Origin: Phytophthora sp. 'mugwort'
Taxonomy: Eukaryota > Oomycota > Peronosporomycetes > Peronosporales > Peronosporaceae
DNA: 64,000 bases
NCBI GenBank assembly: GCA_033558025.1
Contig: JAUCEF010000009.1
Coordinates: 2,542,001 to 2,606,000 of the forward strand
Direction: 5' to 3'
Shown: one piece after another, positions 11,698 through 22,329 of the stretch
Numbering within the stretch: position 1 is the first letter of the stretch
Layout of the letters: every line of letters starts with the position of its first letter
Notes under the pieces: generated by a model
What the model was told of the DNA's origin: nothing
The model's database searches: none
What the model saw: only the letters and a program-made list of their open reading frames with translations
Program-made: the position numbers and the translations under genes

Positions 11698-12979
11698 ATG
11701 CCAACAATTCTCGTGGCTTTGGCGATGATTGTCGCTGCAAACTTTGTGTTCCCCATCCCGTTCTTCATTTTGCTGGTGCCGCCCCCGTACTATTTCCTTT
11801 TATTGTCATACTTCGAGTCGTTGTTGGATCCCGAATCTTTTATCAAATGCTAGAGAATCGCGTCCAAGTAAGTCGATGCGTTCATTTCGTTTGCGCTCAG
11901 ACGTCGACGGTCTTTGTTTTCCCAGTCTACGAAATTTGTTTAGTGCTGCCGAAGGAACGACGTATCAGCTGCCAGTTATTTTACTTTTCCCCGTAATCAA
12001 AGTGGCGTTGAAGAACCTTGTGCTCCATTTTGCTAAAGCTCTGGAGGAAATGGCCCCAGTGGAAGTCATTTTTACGGCAGACTTTTTTCAACGCAATCTA
12101 CGTGGCTACGAGCATGCAGAGCTCGACACAGTCAGTGCTATCTTGGCCATCACAATTACTGATTATCCCAGACTTTGATAATGCTTTATGGATTACAGCG
12201 TCGCACTGCCACCATTCTTACGAGACTTGGACAAGCCAGCGACGAGTCAACCAGCGTCTTGTCGGGGATTTGTGCGTTCTGTCGCAACCCGGAGATACTG
12301 AGGAGACAAACACTCAGTGGTACTCGCAGTCGATCGTTCCTTTCTCACCATATTTCGACTGTCGACAACTGTTTGCTTGATAACATGGAACAAGTTGTTC
12401 GAGTAAAACCAATAATTCAAGCAGAGTCAACATTTCACTCAACTCGAAGAAGACGCCATTCAGCTGTCTTCGTCGAGTTTGTGCACGATCGTATGCCAAT
12501 GAAGTCCGTCCGATCGTGCATTGCTCCGAGATGCTGGAGCCCTACGAAGACGCAGGCCAAAATGACCCCATTATTCTCGTAAAATTGCTCCAACTTCTCT
12601 TTACGACGGAATGTCTCGTCACGACAGCCTACTTGGAGGCTTTTATGCCATTATTTTACAGTAGTTACATGGTCTTAATGGTCACCTCCCGAACGTTCAC
12701 TATCACTTGGAAATGACTGAGGTCACGCGCGAAAACGTCGTGTCAACGGTACTACCCCTAATTGTGTTTGGGTTACTACAGATTGTGTCGTTTGTACTCT
12801 TATTATGGGTAATCAAACGCAACTGTGGGATGACGGCATTGTGGCAGCTCGCGTTCGTGTTGGAGACGCAGTGGTCGCTAATTCAATGCAAGATGATGCT
12901 TTGGATGGTGATTACGCTATGCTTTCGAGTGATACACTTTGATAAGTGTTGCCCCCCCCCTCCCTTCCTATCACGGTGA
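11698..12979 (+). pseudogene. Decayed multipass membrane protein gene (oomycete family)
   Basis: The ATG at 11698 begins a strongly hydrophobic stretch (PTILVALAMIVAANFVFPIP, then FFILLVPPPYYFLLLSYFE) that stops at a TAG after 51 codons. Further open pieces continue the same kind of protein in shifting frames: VALKNLVLHFAKALEEMAPV (12001-12060), AIYVATSMQSS (about 12092-12124), FTTECLVTTAYLEAFMPLFY (12600-12660) and, after a one-base loss near 12680, EMTEVTRENVVSTVLPLIVF then GLLQIVSFVLLLWVIK and LWMVITLCFRVIHFD (12710-12940). The layout recalls a multi-TM family common in Phytophthora whose function I do not know. Frameshifts and stops show it is dead, although the last 80 codons remain well preserved. 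Confidence 0.6.
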
Positions 12980-14222
12980 GCACTTAGACAAGCTAACAGT
13001 TTCTGGGACAGGCATCGATTTCAAGTTCGAGTTTGTTCGTCTAGGTTTCCCGAAGCTTTGGATTCCTCAGGGATAACATTGATTCGGTAACAGTTATCTA
13101 ACGGGTTGAACTGCGTAAAAGCGAGAGCTCTACCCGCGAGAAGCCAACATAAGAAACAACCTCGTTGTCACATGAGGGCCAATGTGTAGTGGCGTTCTTG
13201 TTTGTTGATGTCGGCAGGCCCCCACTCCCACTCACTCCGAGATAAGACACATGCGGACAGTATCCAGGTGACACTACCATAAGACCGTATTCAAGTAAAA
13301 GCTCAAGAGGAATCGCATATACAATGTATCAGGCGGTCAGTGAGATTCTATCGCCTGATATTTAGCCAGAAATAAGTTTCTTTTTTTTCTTGCGTTAACA
13401 ACAGTCGCACTGAACGCACAGTTCTTTCAGGTTTAACAAAAATGTAGAGCTCCAAAGTGCTCACCAAAAATCCGTCAACTTCGCATGGCCATATTGCCTG
13501 CGCGTATCCACGGGCTAGGGCTGCCTCGTGAATATTTCCTCACTTAAGCCATACGCAAATCGCTTCTCACGAATAGTCGAATCTCGAAATTTGAGTCAGT
13601 AGTCACTGTTAGTAGCCACTGTTTTACCCCTTTTGGTTAAACCGAAAGCCGGACTTATATATTTGTATCATCTACAATAAGAGGGTGTAGGACGTCAGTA
13701 CGAAGGCGACAAGGTGAATTCATGGATATCTGTGTTCTGGCGCTCGCAAGGGTCCGTTGCACCAACGATGTAGCGGAACCTACTGGCTTGCGTTTATTGT
13801 CAAATGGGAACGTCGGTTCTTATAATTACATAACGATTACGTGCCAAGATGGTTAGCATTGTTGCTGAACAAACAAGGTTTGACCGATGTAGTCAACGAA
13901 CCAACGCTATAGAACGGTGGTTAGTACGTGACAATGACTTTCAATTTGGTGACATCCGTAACAGCAGTTAGAACATTTTTTTTCTTTTAGACCTCTCTTC
14001 TTTAATCAGTAAAACTACCGTTTTGATAAAAACACTTTCTGGTTTCATCAAGCAAACAGCGCTGTTTTATCAACGGTTTTTAATCACCCGTTTTATGACA
14101 AAAAAAACAAGCAAAATACTAGCAATATGAACATCAGTACGATGAAAACAAACCTACGAGAGTATGGCGGTCCACAAATTCTGTTCTCCAACCAGGGTTA
14201 GCGCAACACTGTGGCCTCCTTC
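12980..14222. other. Intergenic, no gene seen
   Basis: Only ORFs below 65 codons occur. A C-run lies at 12951-12961. Imperfect inverted copies ACCGTTTTGATAAAA (about 14008) and TTTTATCAACGGT (about 14064) could form a hairpin. The last part contains the 3' flank of the minus-strand gene ending at 14223. Confidence 0.4.
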
Positions 14223-15134
14223 TTAGCGCGTTCCAAGACAGGTGGCCCCAAATTTCGGCTCGAGTTGGTCTCGGATGACTTTGCTGAGAATCGCGACGGC
14301 CACCTTGTTAGCCACTTCAATGACGATCTTGTAGGTCGTTCCCTTCTTGTTGATCTCGTCAGCGGTAAAACCCAGCAACGCACGACTGAGCTGCGTGATG
14401 AGAACGCTCTGGCCTTTGAAGGCAAAGTCCAATTCCGTGATTTTATCGAACCCCACTGCGAGGTCTTGGACCGACGCGGACACGAAGCGAGTGAGCACTC
14501 GTGTGAGCAGCAGATCGAGCTGGTCCGTCAACGCGTACGTCAACAGGTTGCTCACAGTAACGTTCTTACACTCGGAGGCGGGTACACCAGCGGCACAGCC
14601 GAGCATGTCGAAGGTGCCATTGAGTCCCAGAGTGAGCAGGTCGAGGCCCAACGTGACGTCGAGGTCGATCACAGCTGGGGGGCATGTCGACGGATGCAAG
14701 ATGTCAGTCCAGCAGATCTGGTACCATTTGTGGTTAAGTTGCTCCACTTCCAGCTCAATAGTCGTCGATATGTGGAGGTTCCCAGAGAAGTCCGCACCGA
14801 TCTGAAGCGAGTCGTGCGACGTCACGTTGATGTGACGAGGCACCACAGTCGTGATACCCGTGAAGTTGAGTTCCTTAATTTTGGTCAGGAAATTGAAGTC
14901 CATACCCAACAGGGAGAAGGACTCAGCCTCGATGTTCGTGTCCTTCATGATCAACGGGTCGTCGATGAAGCTGGAGAGCAGGTTACTGCTTACTGCCAGG
15001 TCCAACACGGCGTTGAGCGAGGTGAAGTCGGTGATGCGCTCCGTGAAGTTGATGGCGACGCAGTCGGACAAGTCGGCGGCGTCAATATTGACAAGAGCGA
15101 GGGCTGCAGACGCTGCGGCGAGCAAAAACTTCAT
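14223..15134 (-). CDS. Secreted protein of unknown function, 303 aa
   Basis: A single uninterrupted exon from an ATG at 15134. Residues 1-19 (MKFLLAAASAALALVNIDA) form a typical signal peptide, with predicted cleavage before ADLSDC. The mature protein has several N-glycosylation sequons (NFT, NVT, NGT), a few Cys residues (DC, ICWTD, TCPP, GCAAG, ECKN, TCLG) and alternating hydrophobic segments rather than membrane spans. It ends with a Lys-rich helical stretch (INKKGTTYKIVIEVANKVAV). The pattern might fit a beta-rich lipid-binding fold of the TULIP/BPI kind, but that is only an impression. It has no RXLR-dEER or LFLAK motif, so it is not a classical host-translocated effector. Codon use is GC-rich like the other intact genes. 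Confidence 0.75.
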   Translation of the reverse strand: MKFLLAAASAALALVNIDAADLSDCVAINFTERITDFTSLNAVLDLAVSSNLLSSFIDDPLIMKDTNIEAESFSLLGMDFNFLTKIKELNFTGITTVVPRHINVTSHDSLQIGADFSGNLHISTTIELEVEQLNHKWYQICWTDILHPSTCPPAVIDLDVTLGLDLLTLGLNGTFDMLGCAAGVPASECKNVTVSNLLTYALTDQLDLLLTRVLTRFVSASVQDLAVGFDKITELDFAFKGQSVLITQLSRALLGFTADEINKKGTTYKIVIEVANKVAVAILSKVIRDQLEPKFGATCLGTR

Positions 15135-16850
15135 CTTGCAAAGGAGTTAGAGCGTGAGGGGGTCGTACTGCGCGTGAGGTAGATAAATCGATTGTAAGGG
15201 ACTCGAACAATGAGAGAAGCTGCCTGGCAGGAGAGAATATCGTCAACGGTACTGATGCGACCGTGTTGAAGCTGGAGCTGTAGCACGATTGCCAAACCTG
15301 ATCGGGTCGTGAGTCATGTTTGAAGCGGTTGCCGTAGTCGCTTCTTAATCTTTTTATCATGCCCGATACGCTTCCGCAATTATAGGTGATATTCATCATT
15401 GAGGCTACTTTTCGATACAGCAATGACTATCTTGTAAATTGGATTGAGCACGCTGGGTTTTATATGATGTTAAGTATCTAGCGAAAGTTTTGACTAACAC
15501 CAGATTACACTACCTACCCAGGTCAACAGATGCACGGGTTCCCGCTATTGTGTGCACCCGTCCGACTGTGGTCGCTTCTCCTTTCGACGGGAAAATGACG
15601 ACGAGATTCAAGCAGTAGTTGTGACACAACGGGGTAAGATCTCATGCCTTGAGTCTCATTGAGAATCTCAAATGAGATGGCTCAACTTCAATGGCTAGAA
15701 ATGATTACAGTCCACATGAATATCTCGGCCATTTTCCGCCATACAAGGTGCTCTCAAGCCACCGTATTGGTTTGTGGATTATTGAATTGGCGAGCCGAAC
15801 GCCTGTACTACGTTCGGTTTAGACGGTATCGGTGTTATCGAGCAAGTATGTTCCTTAATGACTCAAATGTCGCGTGAGCCCACTCGTCCCATATTGAGGC
15901 TAGCGATACATATCGTCGACTATACACTTGGTCCTGTGCTGATACATTCAGAGGTTTTGTCAACAACAACGAAGCTGACGATTGAAAGAAAGCGCTCTCA
16001 AGGCTCTCAAGTTCTTCTTGCTCAAGAGGAGGAAGGGGGGGGGGGCAAGACTACGGGTGCAGCTTTAATTAAGACAACGGGAACTGAAGAAAGCAAGGAC
16101 AAGATCCCGGGTACAATTTTGGACAAGCCTAAAAGCTTGAGCGAATTATTGAAACTTTACTTTATTGAATTTAGTTTCGGCAGCGCGAAACAAAGTACGG
16201 TAGATAGAAAATCTAATTAAACGCCAGGTCACATATAATTGCACGTTGAACGCTACTTTATTCTAAATTTGCCGGGCAAACGGATATTTGGAAGAAAACT
16301 TTACGGCATGTGCCCTTGTGGGATATTATGGGCGGCTAGATCTAAGCATACGCTTACATCACCTTCTCGAGCGAGCCCACCTCAAACGACAAGAAGAGGG
16401 TCTATTTCTCTCTGCAAACGTCAATAGATCTGGTCGTCATACTTCTCCGTTCAACTTTTAAGACGCTTCGCTGCTCATGTGTTCAGCCACCTTATCACTC
16501 TAGAGTTTTCGAGCGTTTAAAACAAATATATCCAGTGCTCGTATCTTGAATCTCTTCAGTGAACAGTCTGAATCGAGCAAATACACTTTCAAGATGAAAC
16601 TTGATGTGTAGTGGCAATGACTTTGCCATATTTCATCAATTAACTATCTCACTTGAGAACTTTTGACCATTTCCTCGCTTAATGTGGCTGCTCAATGCAT
16701 GGCTACGATCGAAGACCTTTTGTTGATGGGCTTGACCCTCCGAAATCTACCAGACGCACACTTCAGAGCTGTGGGGCATTTTCGATCTTGCCCTCAATCC
16801 CGCACAACAGCCACGCGTTATCTTTCTTCAACAACTGCTTCCTATCGACG
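15135..16850. other. Intergenic, no convincing gene
   Basis: The first 100 bases upstream of 15134 should carry the promoter of the secreted-protein gene. Position 15858 begins a 120-codon plus-strand frame with a Glu/Gly/Lys-rich middle, but it has no motif or family resemblance. The rest is AT-rich and featureless. Confidence 0.4.
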
Positions 16851-17348
16851 ATGTCGGTGCAAGGTATCGCCTCAGCAACCGATGCCAAAATCACCCCCGC
16901 TTCTGCCTCATTTGAAGCTGCTGCAGTTGCCATCGAGGACAATCCGAGACGCCCTTCCCTGCTTGCTTGCATTTTCGATGCACTGGCGGTCACAACTGCC
17001 AAAGTAGACGAGCATAGTGACCAAGCCGATCTGAAAAATCTGCAACCACAGCCGAAGAATATTGCAGACGAGAAACCCCGCGAGCCTGCAGTTGTTGCTG
17101 ATGATGATAACAACGTCGTCGGAGAGAACATGCATCAGGACGCAGAAGCCATTGATGCTTCAAGATTGACGACTAAAGAAGTGGAATATGCGCGTAACAA
17201 CTGGCTGGAGCTCCGAGCTCGCGTAGAGAGTGTCGACCCGCGAGTTTTTGCGTACCAGAAAGATCCGAAATATCTGCAGCAGTGTGAGGAAGCGAAGCAT
17301 CGGCGCGCATTGGCGGCCGCGACAACCGTCAGCCCAAGCTGGCACTGA
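16851..17348 (+). CDS. Hypothetical acidic protein, 165 aa
   Basis: I do not recognise the family. The ATG at 16851 is preferred over an upstream in-frame ATG (16695) because the intervening sequence is CT-rich and reads like a 5' UTR. The protein begins MSVQGIASATDAKITPASAS, has a low-complexity acidic/Ala-rich centre (residues about 60-100) and ends in a charged, probably helical segment (RLTTKEVEYARNNWLELRAR, then VESVDPRVFAYQKDPKYLQQ and CEEAKHRRALAAA). There is no signal peptide or membrane span. The ordered C-terminus suggests a real protein, perhaps a small nuclear or cytosolic adaptor. Function is unknown. Confidence 0.5.
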   Translation: MSVQGIASATDAKITPASASFEAAAVAIEDNPRRPSLLACIFDALAVTTAKVDEHSDQADLKNLQPQPKNIADEKPREPAVVADDDNNVVGENMHQDAEAIDASRLTTKEVEYARNNWLELRARVESVDPRVFAYQKDPKYLQQCEEAKHRRALAAATTVSPSWH

Positions 17349-18988
17349 TCAGTCAGTAGCGCCCATGCAGATTTATGCACGATTCATCCTCAACATCAGG
17401 CCATAACTCCAAAACAATAGTGGTTAAACCCTTTATACTTTGCCGTGCTCCCATCGACTTATATCATCCTCATTTTGGCTACATTAATCATCTTTATCGT
17501 GGTAATAAGCAGAGCTGTCGACGTCAGGTATATTCGACGTCGAACGTCCGTATAGTATAGATACACCCTTCGACACCAGCCATTTGATCACTATTTCGAA
17601 ATAATACGTGGCCATTACTTGCGGCCTTAATAGGCTTTGCTCAATAAAAATCTGCCGGCCGCAAGTCCACACCTTATGGCGTACGGCTTCAAGCAGGATT
17701 TCCCGCAAAGCTATACAGCTTCGAGAGATTTACCGTTGCTCGAGGTTTGCAGAAAGAGGATATGTGTGATCAATGGCAGCGCACATTTGAAAGTGGCATC
17801 TCATCAATAAAATATCACCTCGCGTCAGCAGGTCCATGTCTGTCGCGAGGTGCTTTTGGAGCAATCACCACAGAAAGATGCACGAAGTGAAGCGACAATG
17901 ATACCAAAATACATAGGAGCATTCTGCACACATTTGAAGACACGATGGGTGTGGAGTACCCACCAGCCCGTTGGGGTATTCAGGAATTTCCTACTATACT
18001 GCTGGCATATTTTTCCTGAAGATAACGATGAGAAGCGGGTTTGCACCAGATGTGTCAAGTGCTAAGCATGGGCAGAGCACCCTTCCTGATCAAGCAAAAA
18101 GCGTTGATCTTACTGACGCAGGTAGCGACAATGCACCTGACAGTAGATTTAGTTTGCGGACTCTTTCGATATGGTGAATATGGCACTCAATGATTCGCAT
18201 CTGAAACTGTTTTGACCACTTAAATGGAATTGGCTAAGACGCCGCGTGCAAAACCCAGACGACGTCGCCTCAGTCGGGATGTCGACAGCTCTAGTAATAA
18301 GCACTCCAATGTTGGTCATCTGAGAGTCGCGGTGACTCGAACCCACGAAAAAAAAAAAAACAGAATCGTCGCCTCGACAACAAGCAAAAATTACCCTGGA
18401 GAGGTTTCGCCGAGGTGCACATGGTGGAGATGAATTGATTCATGCTTCGAGTGACCAGGAATGGCGGCCAGCATTCGTGGCACTTCAAGTATAAAAAAAC
18501 TCCTTGCAGCATCGATATTTTCCCATTTGTCGAGCACGATCGTGCTGACAATATTCATCTGTGGCTCGGAGCTCATAGGGTGAGAGGCGGGGCTGCTGAT
18601 TGCACATTGATGACGGGTTGTGGTGGTGCATGTCAGACGTGGGATCGCCGGCCAAGCATCAACTGAGCTTCGAAACCCGGAAGCGCCACCGAGACGTGGT
18701 GGATCGCCATGTGATAATGCCTCGAGATCCATGAACCGCACACAAATGGAGAACCTACACAAACCGTGTTTTACCAGATAGCTACGCGTACGTGCCTAAT
18801 TGCCTCCCGTGCTGCATGAATCTGAAACAAGACGGCGCCTCTTTGACGGCGTCTCGATCGTGTCGTGAGCTTTCGCTGCACGCGTGCATGTCAGCTCGGT
18901 TTTTATCCGCCAACACTTCCAAATTCTCCCCATCAGACGCGACGTGGCAGTATTACGACCAACACCGTCGTTTACGACCACCAAAATA
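17349..18988. other. Intergenic, no gene recognised
   Basis: Several ORFs up to 123 codons overlap on both strands without motifs. A 13-base A-run lies at about 18349-18361, next to a B-box-like sequence that does not fold as a tRNA. This is probably eroded repeat sequence. Confidence 0.4.
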
Positions 18989-19448
18989 ATGTCGACCCGG
19001 TTCAACGAGGATGATGTCGAGCACCGACATATGCTACATCCTCCGACGGGCAAGCTAGTCAGGTCCCTGTCGACCACCGTGCTGCAGCTACAAGTCCACC
19101 CACTAATCCACCCGATGAGCTCGTGTGCAAGTACAAAGGCTCTTGCTGTACAAATCCCCGCACCCTCAAACGGAATGGAAAGTTGCACAACTTGCGCGAG
19201 TTCCACCGCGAGAAGGCCAATGCCAATCAAGGCCGCTTCGAGCCAAGCTACGCCAGCGCCGTGATCTCGACGAAGCCAAATCGTCGTCAGAGACGTCAGA
19301 CCTGCCCGAACCGATTCGGATATCGGCCCCCCCTGACGCCGCCGTTGAACACGTGGGAGGCGGAGCTGCTGCTGAAGACCATTCACGACAGCAACGTAAC
19401 GACATGGAGAGACGAAGCATCTGGCAAACGATTAACGTTAGTTGGTAA
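18989..19448 (+). pseudogene. Decayed paralogue of the CX6CX15CX2H protein
   Basis: The ATG at 18989 begins MSTRFNEDDVEHRHM, similar to the FDEDGHKLVELPTG start region of the intact gene downstream. The diagnostic block appears in another frame (PPDELVCKYKGSC, then NPRTLKRNGKLHN) at about 19105-19175, but the third metal-binding position is Arg (LREFHREKANANQ) instead of Cys. After a further frame change near 19230 the charged tail continues to a TAG at 19446. At least two frameshifts plus the lost Cys mark it as a pseudogene. It lies about 1.2 kb upstream of the intact copy on the same strand, so tandem duplication is the likely origin. Confidence 0.7.
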
Positions 19449-20206
19449 AGTAGAGACTGAATCATCCGTTTTGGCGGTCGCTTTCGAGTTTGGGTTCTGT
19501 AGTAAGGTGCCTTGCATTTCCTTGTACACAAAATGGGCCGTGTCATGCTCCAGTGACGTGGTTTACCCGCATCCCAACATGAGTCAGGCCTGGCCAAAGA
19601 GAGCGGCGGTTCGTGCGGGAAAATGTACCAACCCGGCTATGGCGGTGTCAATCTAAGTGGCCTGATCTCGATAACGCAGCGGCAATGAATGTATCGCCAT
19701 CAAGACGGTTCTGCTGTGCGACTGGACTGAGTCCAGACTCGAGGCTGAGTTTTTGGCCCCTCTCCGTTGATGAAATGCTGTCGACGGCGTCCACGACGTT
19801 CTTCGGACCTTTGACCTCGTGCGCGAGAGGTGGTACAAACCCGCCCGAACTGAGCCTCAAAGGCTTTTACCGGGGTAAAGATCGTGATACATCATAGTCC
19901 AGTAATCGTGATAGCCAACAGTGCCTGCAAACGTCGAAATGCCACGCTGGACAAGGAGACGGACATTTTACTTGACTTCAGGGGTGACTACAACGGGTAT
20001 GTACCCCCACTCGCCGTGTTTGAGCTGACTAGCGGTTTGACAACCGTTCAGTACTGTAAGTCCGTCGTGCGCGGTCTCAAGGCCCGTCTCCCGCCGCGGC
20101 CTCGTCAGATCCCACGCAGCTCGCAATCCAGAAGAGACCACCTCGACGAGCACTCGCGATTTTCCAGTCTAGGGTACGCACGCACGCAGCGCTTTCGACC
20201 GGCAGG
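19449..20206. other. Spacer between duplicate genes
   Basis: No gene is recognised. Open frames here (for example 19884-20402) run into the downstream gene in another frame and lack motifs. The last 100 bp should include the promoter of the gene starting at 20207. Confidence 0.4.
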
Positions 20207-20755
20207 ATGGACCCGGGCCATCAACAGCTTCGAGTGGTCTTCGATGAGGACGGACACAAACTTGTGGAGCTCCCGACCGGTGGGCGCGTCGCAGTACCGT
20301 ACGACCCACTGTACGAGGCGGAGCGTGCCGCCGCCGAGGCCGCGCGGGCCATCGATCCACCCGACGAGCTGCGCTGCAAATACAAAAGCACTCGCTGTAT
20401 GAACCTGCGAGCCAAGAAGCGCAACGGCGAGCTGCACAATTTCTGCCAGATGCACCGTGAGCGTGCCAACCAGAACCAGCGCAACTCGGAACAGCGCAAA
20501 CGAACTAGCAAACAAGGTACGCCAGCCACGCGCAGTCGACGGGGATCGAAGCACGTCGACAATCAGAGCGACCACGACCCCATCCAGCACAACCTGGATG
20601 AGCAAGCGCACATGTCCAACTTCAACCCCGGGACGCCGCAGATCCACATCCCAGAGCCGCTCCAGGGCACCGATGGTCCCCATCCGGAGCCCACATATGA
20701 CGAATTAAAGGAGACTGCCCTCCTTCTGAGCTTCCCAGACCGAGACCGAGACTGA
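20207..20755 (+). CDS. CX6CX15CX2H zinc-finger-like protein, 182 aa
   Basis: The intact single-exon gene starts at ATG 20207. After an acidic Ala-rich N-terminus (residues 1-57) comes a compact basic module, PPDELRCKYKSTRCMNLRAK then KRNGELHNFCQMHRERANQN (about residues 58-97). It contains Cys-x6-Cys-x15-Cys-x2-His, consistent with one zinc-binding site, and is followed by a Lys/Arg/Gln-rich tail that could bind nucleic acid. The C-terminal 80 residues are polar and probably disordered. Many oomycete proteins carry this CKYK...LHxxCxxHR module, but I know of no assigned function. A nuclear role is inference from its basic character. The decayed duplicate upstream shows local duplication. Confidence 0.72.
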   Translation: MDPGHQQLRVVFDEDGHKLVELPTGGRVAVPYDPLYEAERAAAEAARAIDPPDELRCKYKSTRCMNLRAKKRNGELHNFCQMHRERANQNQRNSEQRKRTSKQGTPATRSRRGSKHVDNQSDHDPIQHNLDEQAHMSNFNPGTPQIHIPEPLQGTDGPHPEPTYDELKETALLLSFPDRDRD

Positions 20756-21062
20756 ACTGCCGAATATAGTATCCATAAAACCCACCTCGACACTTTACTT
20801 CACTCGTCACGGAGTATCGTACGTCCCAACACACCGTGACTATTAACATGAATGTTTGCGACTGAATGCCAACCAGAGCACATGCTACCGAGCTTCACTT
20901 TCCTCGAGCCAGCTGGCGTCCGCTTCAACTTGCGTAAAGCAACTTCAGATAGACAAGTTGCCGCAACGTTATTGTACCCATCGCTGCAACTCAAAAGTAG
21001 GAAGTATTCATGTAGTATTTATTTGATGTGCACCACACACCAATTCCGCATTATAGACTTCA
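20756..21062. other. Short intergenic spacer
   Basis: About 300 bp with no gene. It presumably holds the 3' UTR of the upstream gene and the promoter of the two-HTH gene. Confidence 0.4.
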
Positions 21063-22277
21063 ATGGCGGAGACGTCGCCTCGCCGGCGCTGCTCCTTCTC
21101 GCTGGACGAGAAGCGACGCGTGCTGGAGCATCTGCGCGCTTGCGGTCACATGCGCGAGACCATCATGCGCTTCTACCCAACACTGCCTCCTGAGAGCTAC
21201 GACGCGCGGCGGCGGCTGGTGCTCAGCTGGCGACGTAATGGGCGAGAGATCCTGGCGGGTGCCGCAACGCGTCAAGGAGCGTCCCGAAAACGCATGCGCA
21301 AAGCGAAAACGCGGAGACCAGCGCCGCCGATGCCTCGAGGGCTCGCAGACGAGATTCAGTACCAAAATGAGGCTTTTCTGGGCGAAAACGAGCAGGAAAA
21401 GGACGCGTTCGACCCCGTCGATCTACGCGGCGGTAGGACGAGCATGCAGATGCAGCAGGACGTAGGACACGACGATAGAGAGCTGCAGGATGAGGTGCAA
21501 TATGAACAGGAGCATGTACAGGAGGAAGGAGGTATTCAGGACCTTATCGCCACGGCCGTAGAGCAGTCGACCAGGAGACAGGAACCTCCTCAGCTGCTGG
21601 GGTCAGAGAAGGCTGACGGTGAAGAGACAGTAGCAGATTCAGATGTGGAGACAGTCGACGAGGAAGAAGGGAAGACTGACCCTAACAAGGAAGAGGAGAT
21701 GGAGGCTGCTGTTTCTCAGGGAGTGACGAAGAGATGCTCCTTTTCGCTGGATGAGAAGCGGCAGGTGCTGGAGCATTTGGCTGCGAGTAAAAATGTACGG
21801 GAGACGATCGACAAGTTTTATCCGAACTTACCCCCTGAGGAGTTTAATACGCGCCGCAGAACTATTTGGCGGTGGCGGAAATGCAAAGAACAGATCGTGG
21901 CCGGCTGCGCAGATGATAAGGCCAGTGCGAGGAAGAAAATGCGGCCGCGAGGGATCGTCTGCCAGCGTGGACCGAGACACGTGGAGCCTCAGGAAGTGGT
22001 GGATCGGCTATTGACGTCCGTGAAGAAGTCGGAGCAGCGCGTACTCAAGAAGAAAGGGAACCGGGTGCTGAGACCGGCGCCGCCACAGGGGGCACTGCGT
22101 GCTGAGCGACAGGTTGACGCACTCGTTTTTTCTGCGCTAGGTCTACCACCCACAACGCAGTTCCCTCTCATCCAGCCAACGCCCTCAAGTATTACGGGCA
22201 CTTCGACAGCTGCTGCAATGTCAATGATGCGGCCGTTGCAGCGAGGAGAAGCAACATTTGCGATACGGCGACGGTGA
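21063..22277 (+). CDS. Protein with two psq/pogo-like helix-turn-helix domains, 404 aa
   Basis: One uninterrupted exon. The same module occurs twice. Residues about 8-65 begin RRCSFSLDEKRRVLEHLRAC, followed by ETIMRFYPTLPPESYDARRR and LVLSWRRN. Residues about 221-280 begin KRCSFSLDEKRQVLEHLAAS, followed by ETIDKFYPNLPPEEFNTRRR and TIWRWRKC. This pattern (basic start, LDEK, FYP, RRR, W-x-W) resembles the N-terminal DNA-binding HTH of pogo/Tc1-type transposases and psq-type proteins. Between them lies a Glu/Gln/Asp-rich acidic linker (residues 100-220), and after the second copy a basic tail. No DDE catalytic domain is present, so this is probably a domesticated DNA-binding protein, perhaps a regulator. 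Its stop lies 52 bp from the stop of the convergent GOST-like gene. Confidence 0.75.
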   Translation: MAETSPRRRCSFSLDEKRRVLEHLRACGHMRETIMRFYPTLPPESYDARRRLVLSWRRNGREILAGAATRQGASRKRMRKAKTRRPAPPMPRGLADEIQYQNEAFLGENEQEKDAFDPVDLRGGRTSMQMQQDVGHDDRELQDEVQYEQEHVQEEGGIQDLIATAVEQSTRRQEPPQLLGSEKADGEETVADSDVETVDEEEGKTDPNKEEEMEAAVSQGVTKRCSFSLDEKRQVLEHLAASKNVRETIDKFYPNLPPEEFNTRRRTIWRWRKCKEQIVAGCADDKASARKKMRPRGIVCQRGPRHVEPQEVVDRLLTSVKKSEQRVLKKKGNRVLRPAPPQGALRAERQVDALVFSALGLPPTTQFPLIQPTPSSITGTSTAAAMSMMRPLQRGEATFAIRRR

Positions 22278-22329
22278 AAACGCGTACAGTCATTCCTGTC
22301 GCCGCTTATCTTGTAGGTGGCAAGCTCAT

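Noticed and set aside
15858..16220. 120-codon plus-strand ORF
   Set aside because: Low-complexity Gly/Glu/Lys-rich, no start context, no homology-like pattern; most likely chance.
18320..18362. B-box-like GGGTTCGAGTC on the minus strand next to a poly-T run
   Set aside because: The T-stem does not pair well and there is no 5' half of a tRNA, so neither a tRNA nor a SINE head can be supported.
18391..18762. 123-codon minus-strand ORF
   Set aside because: No recognisable domain, signal peptide or splice pattern.
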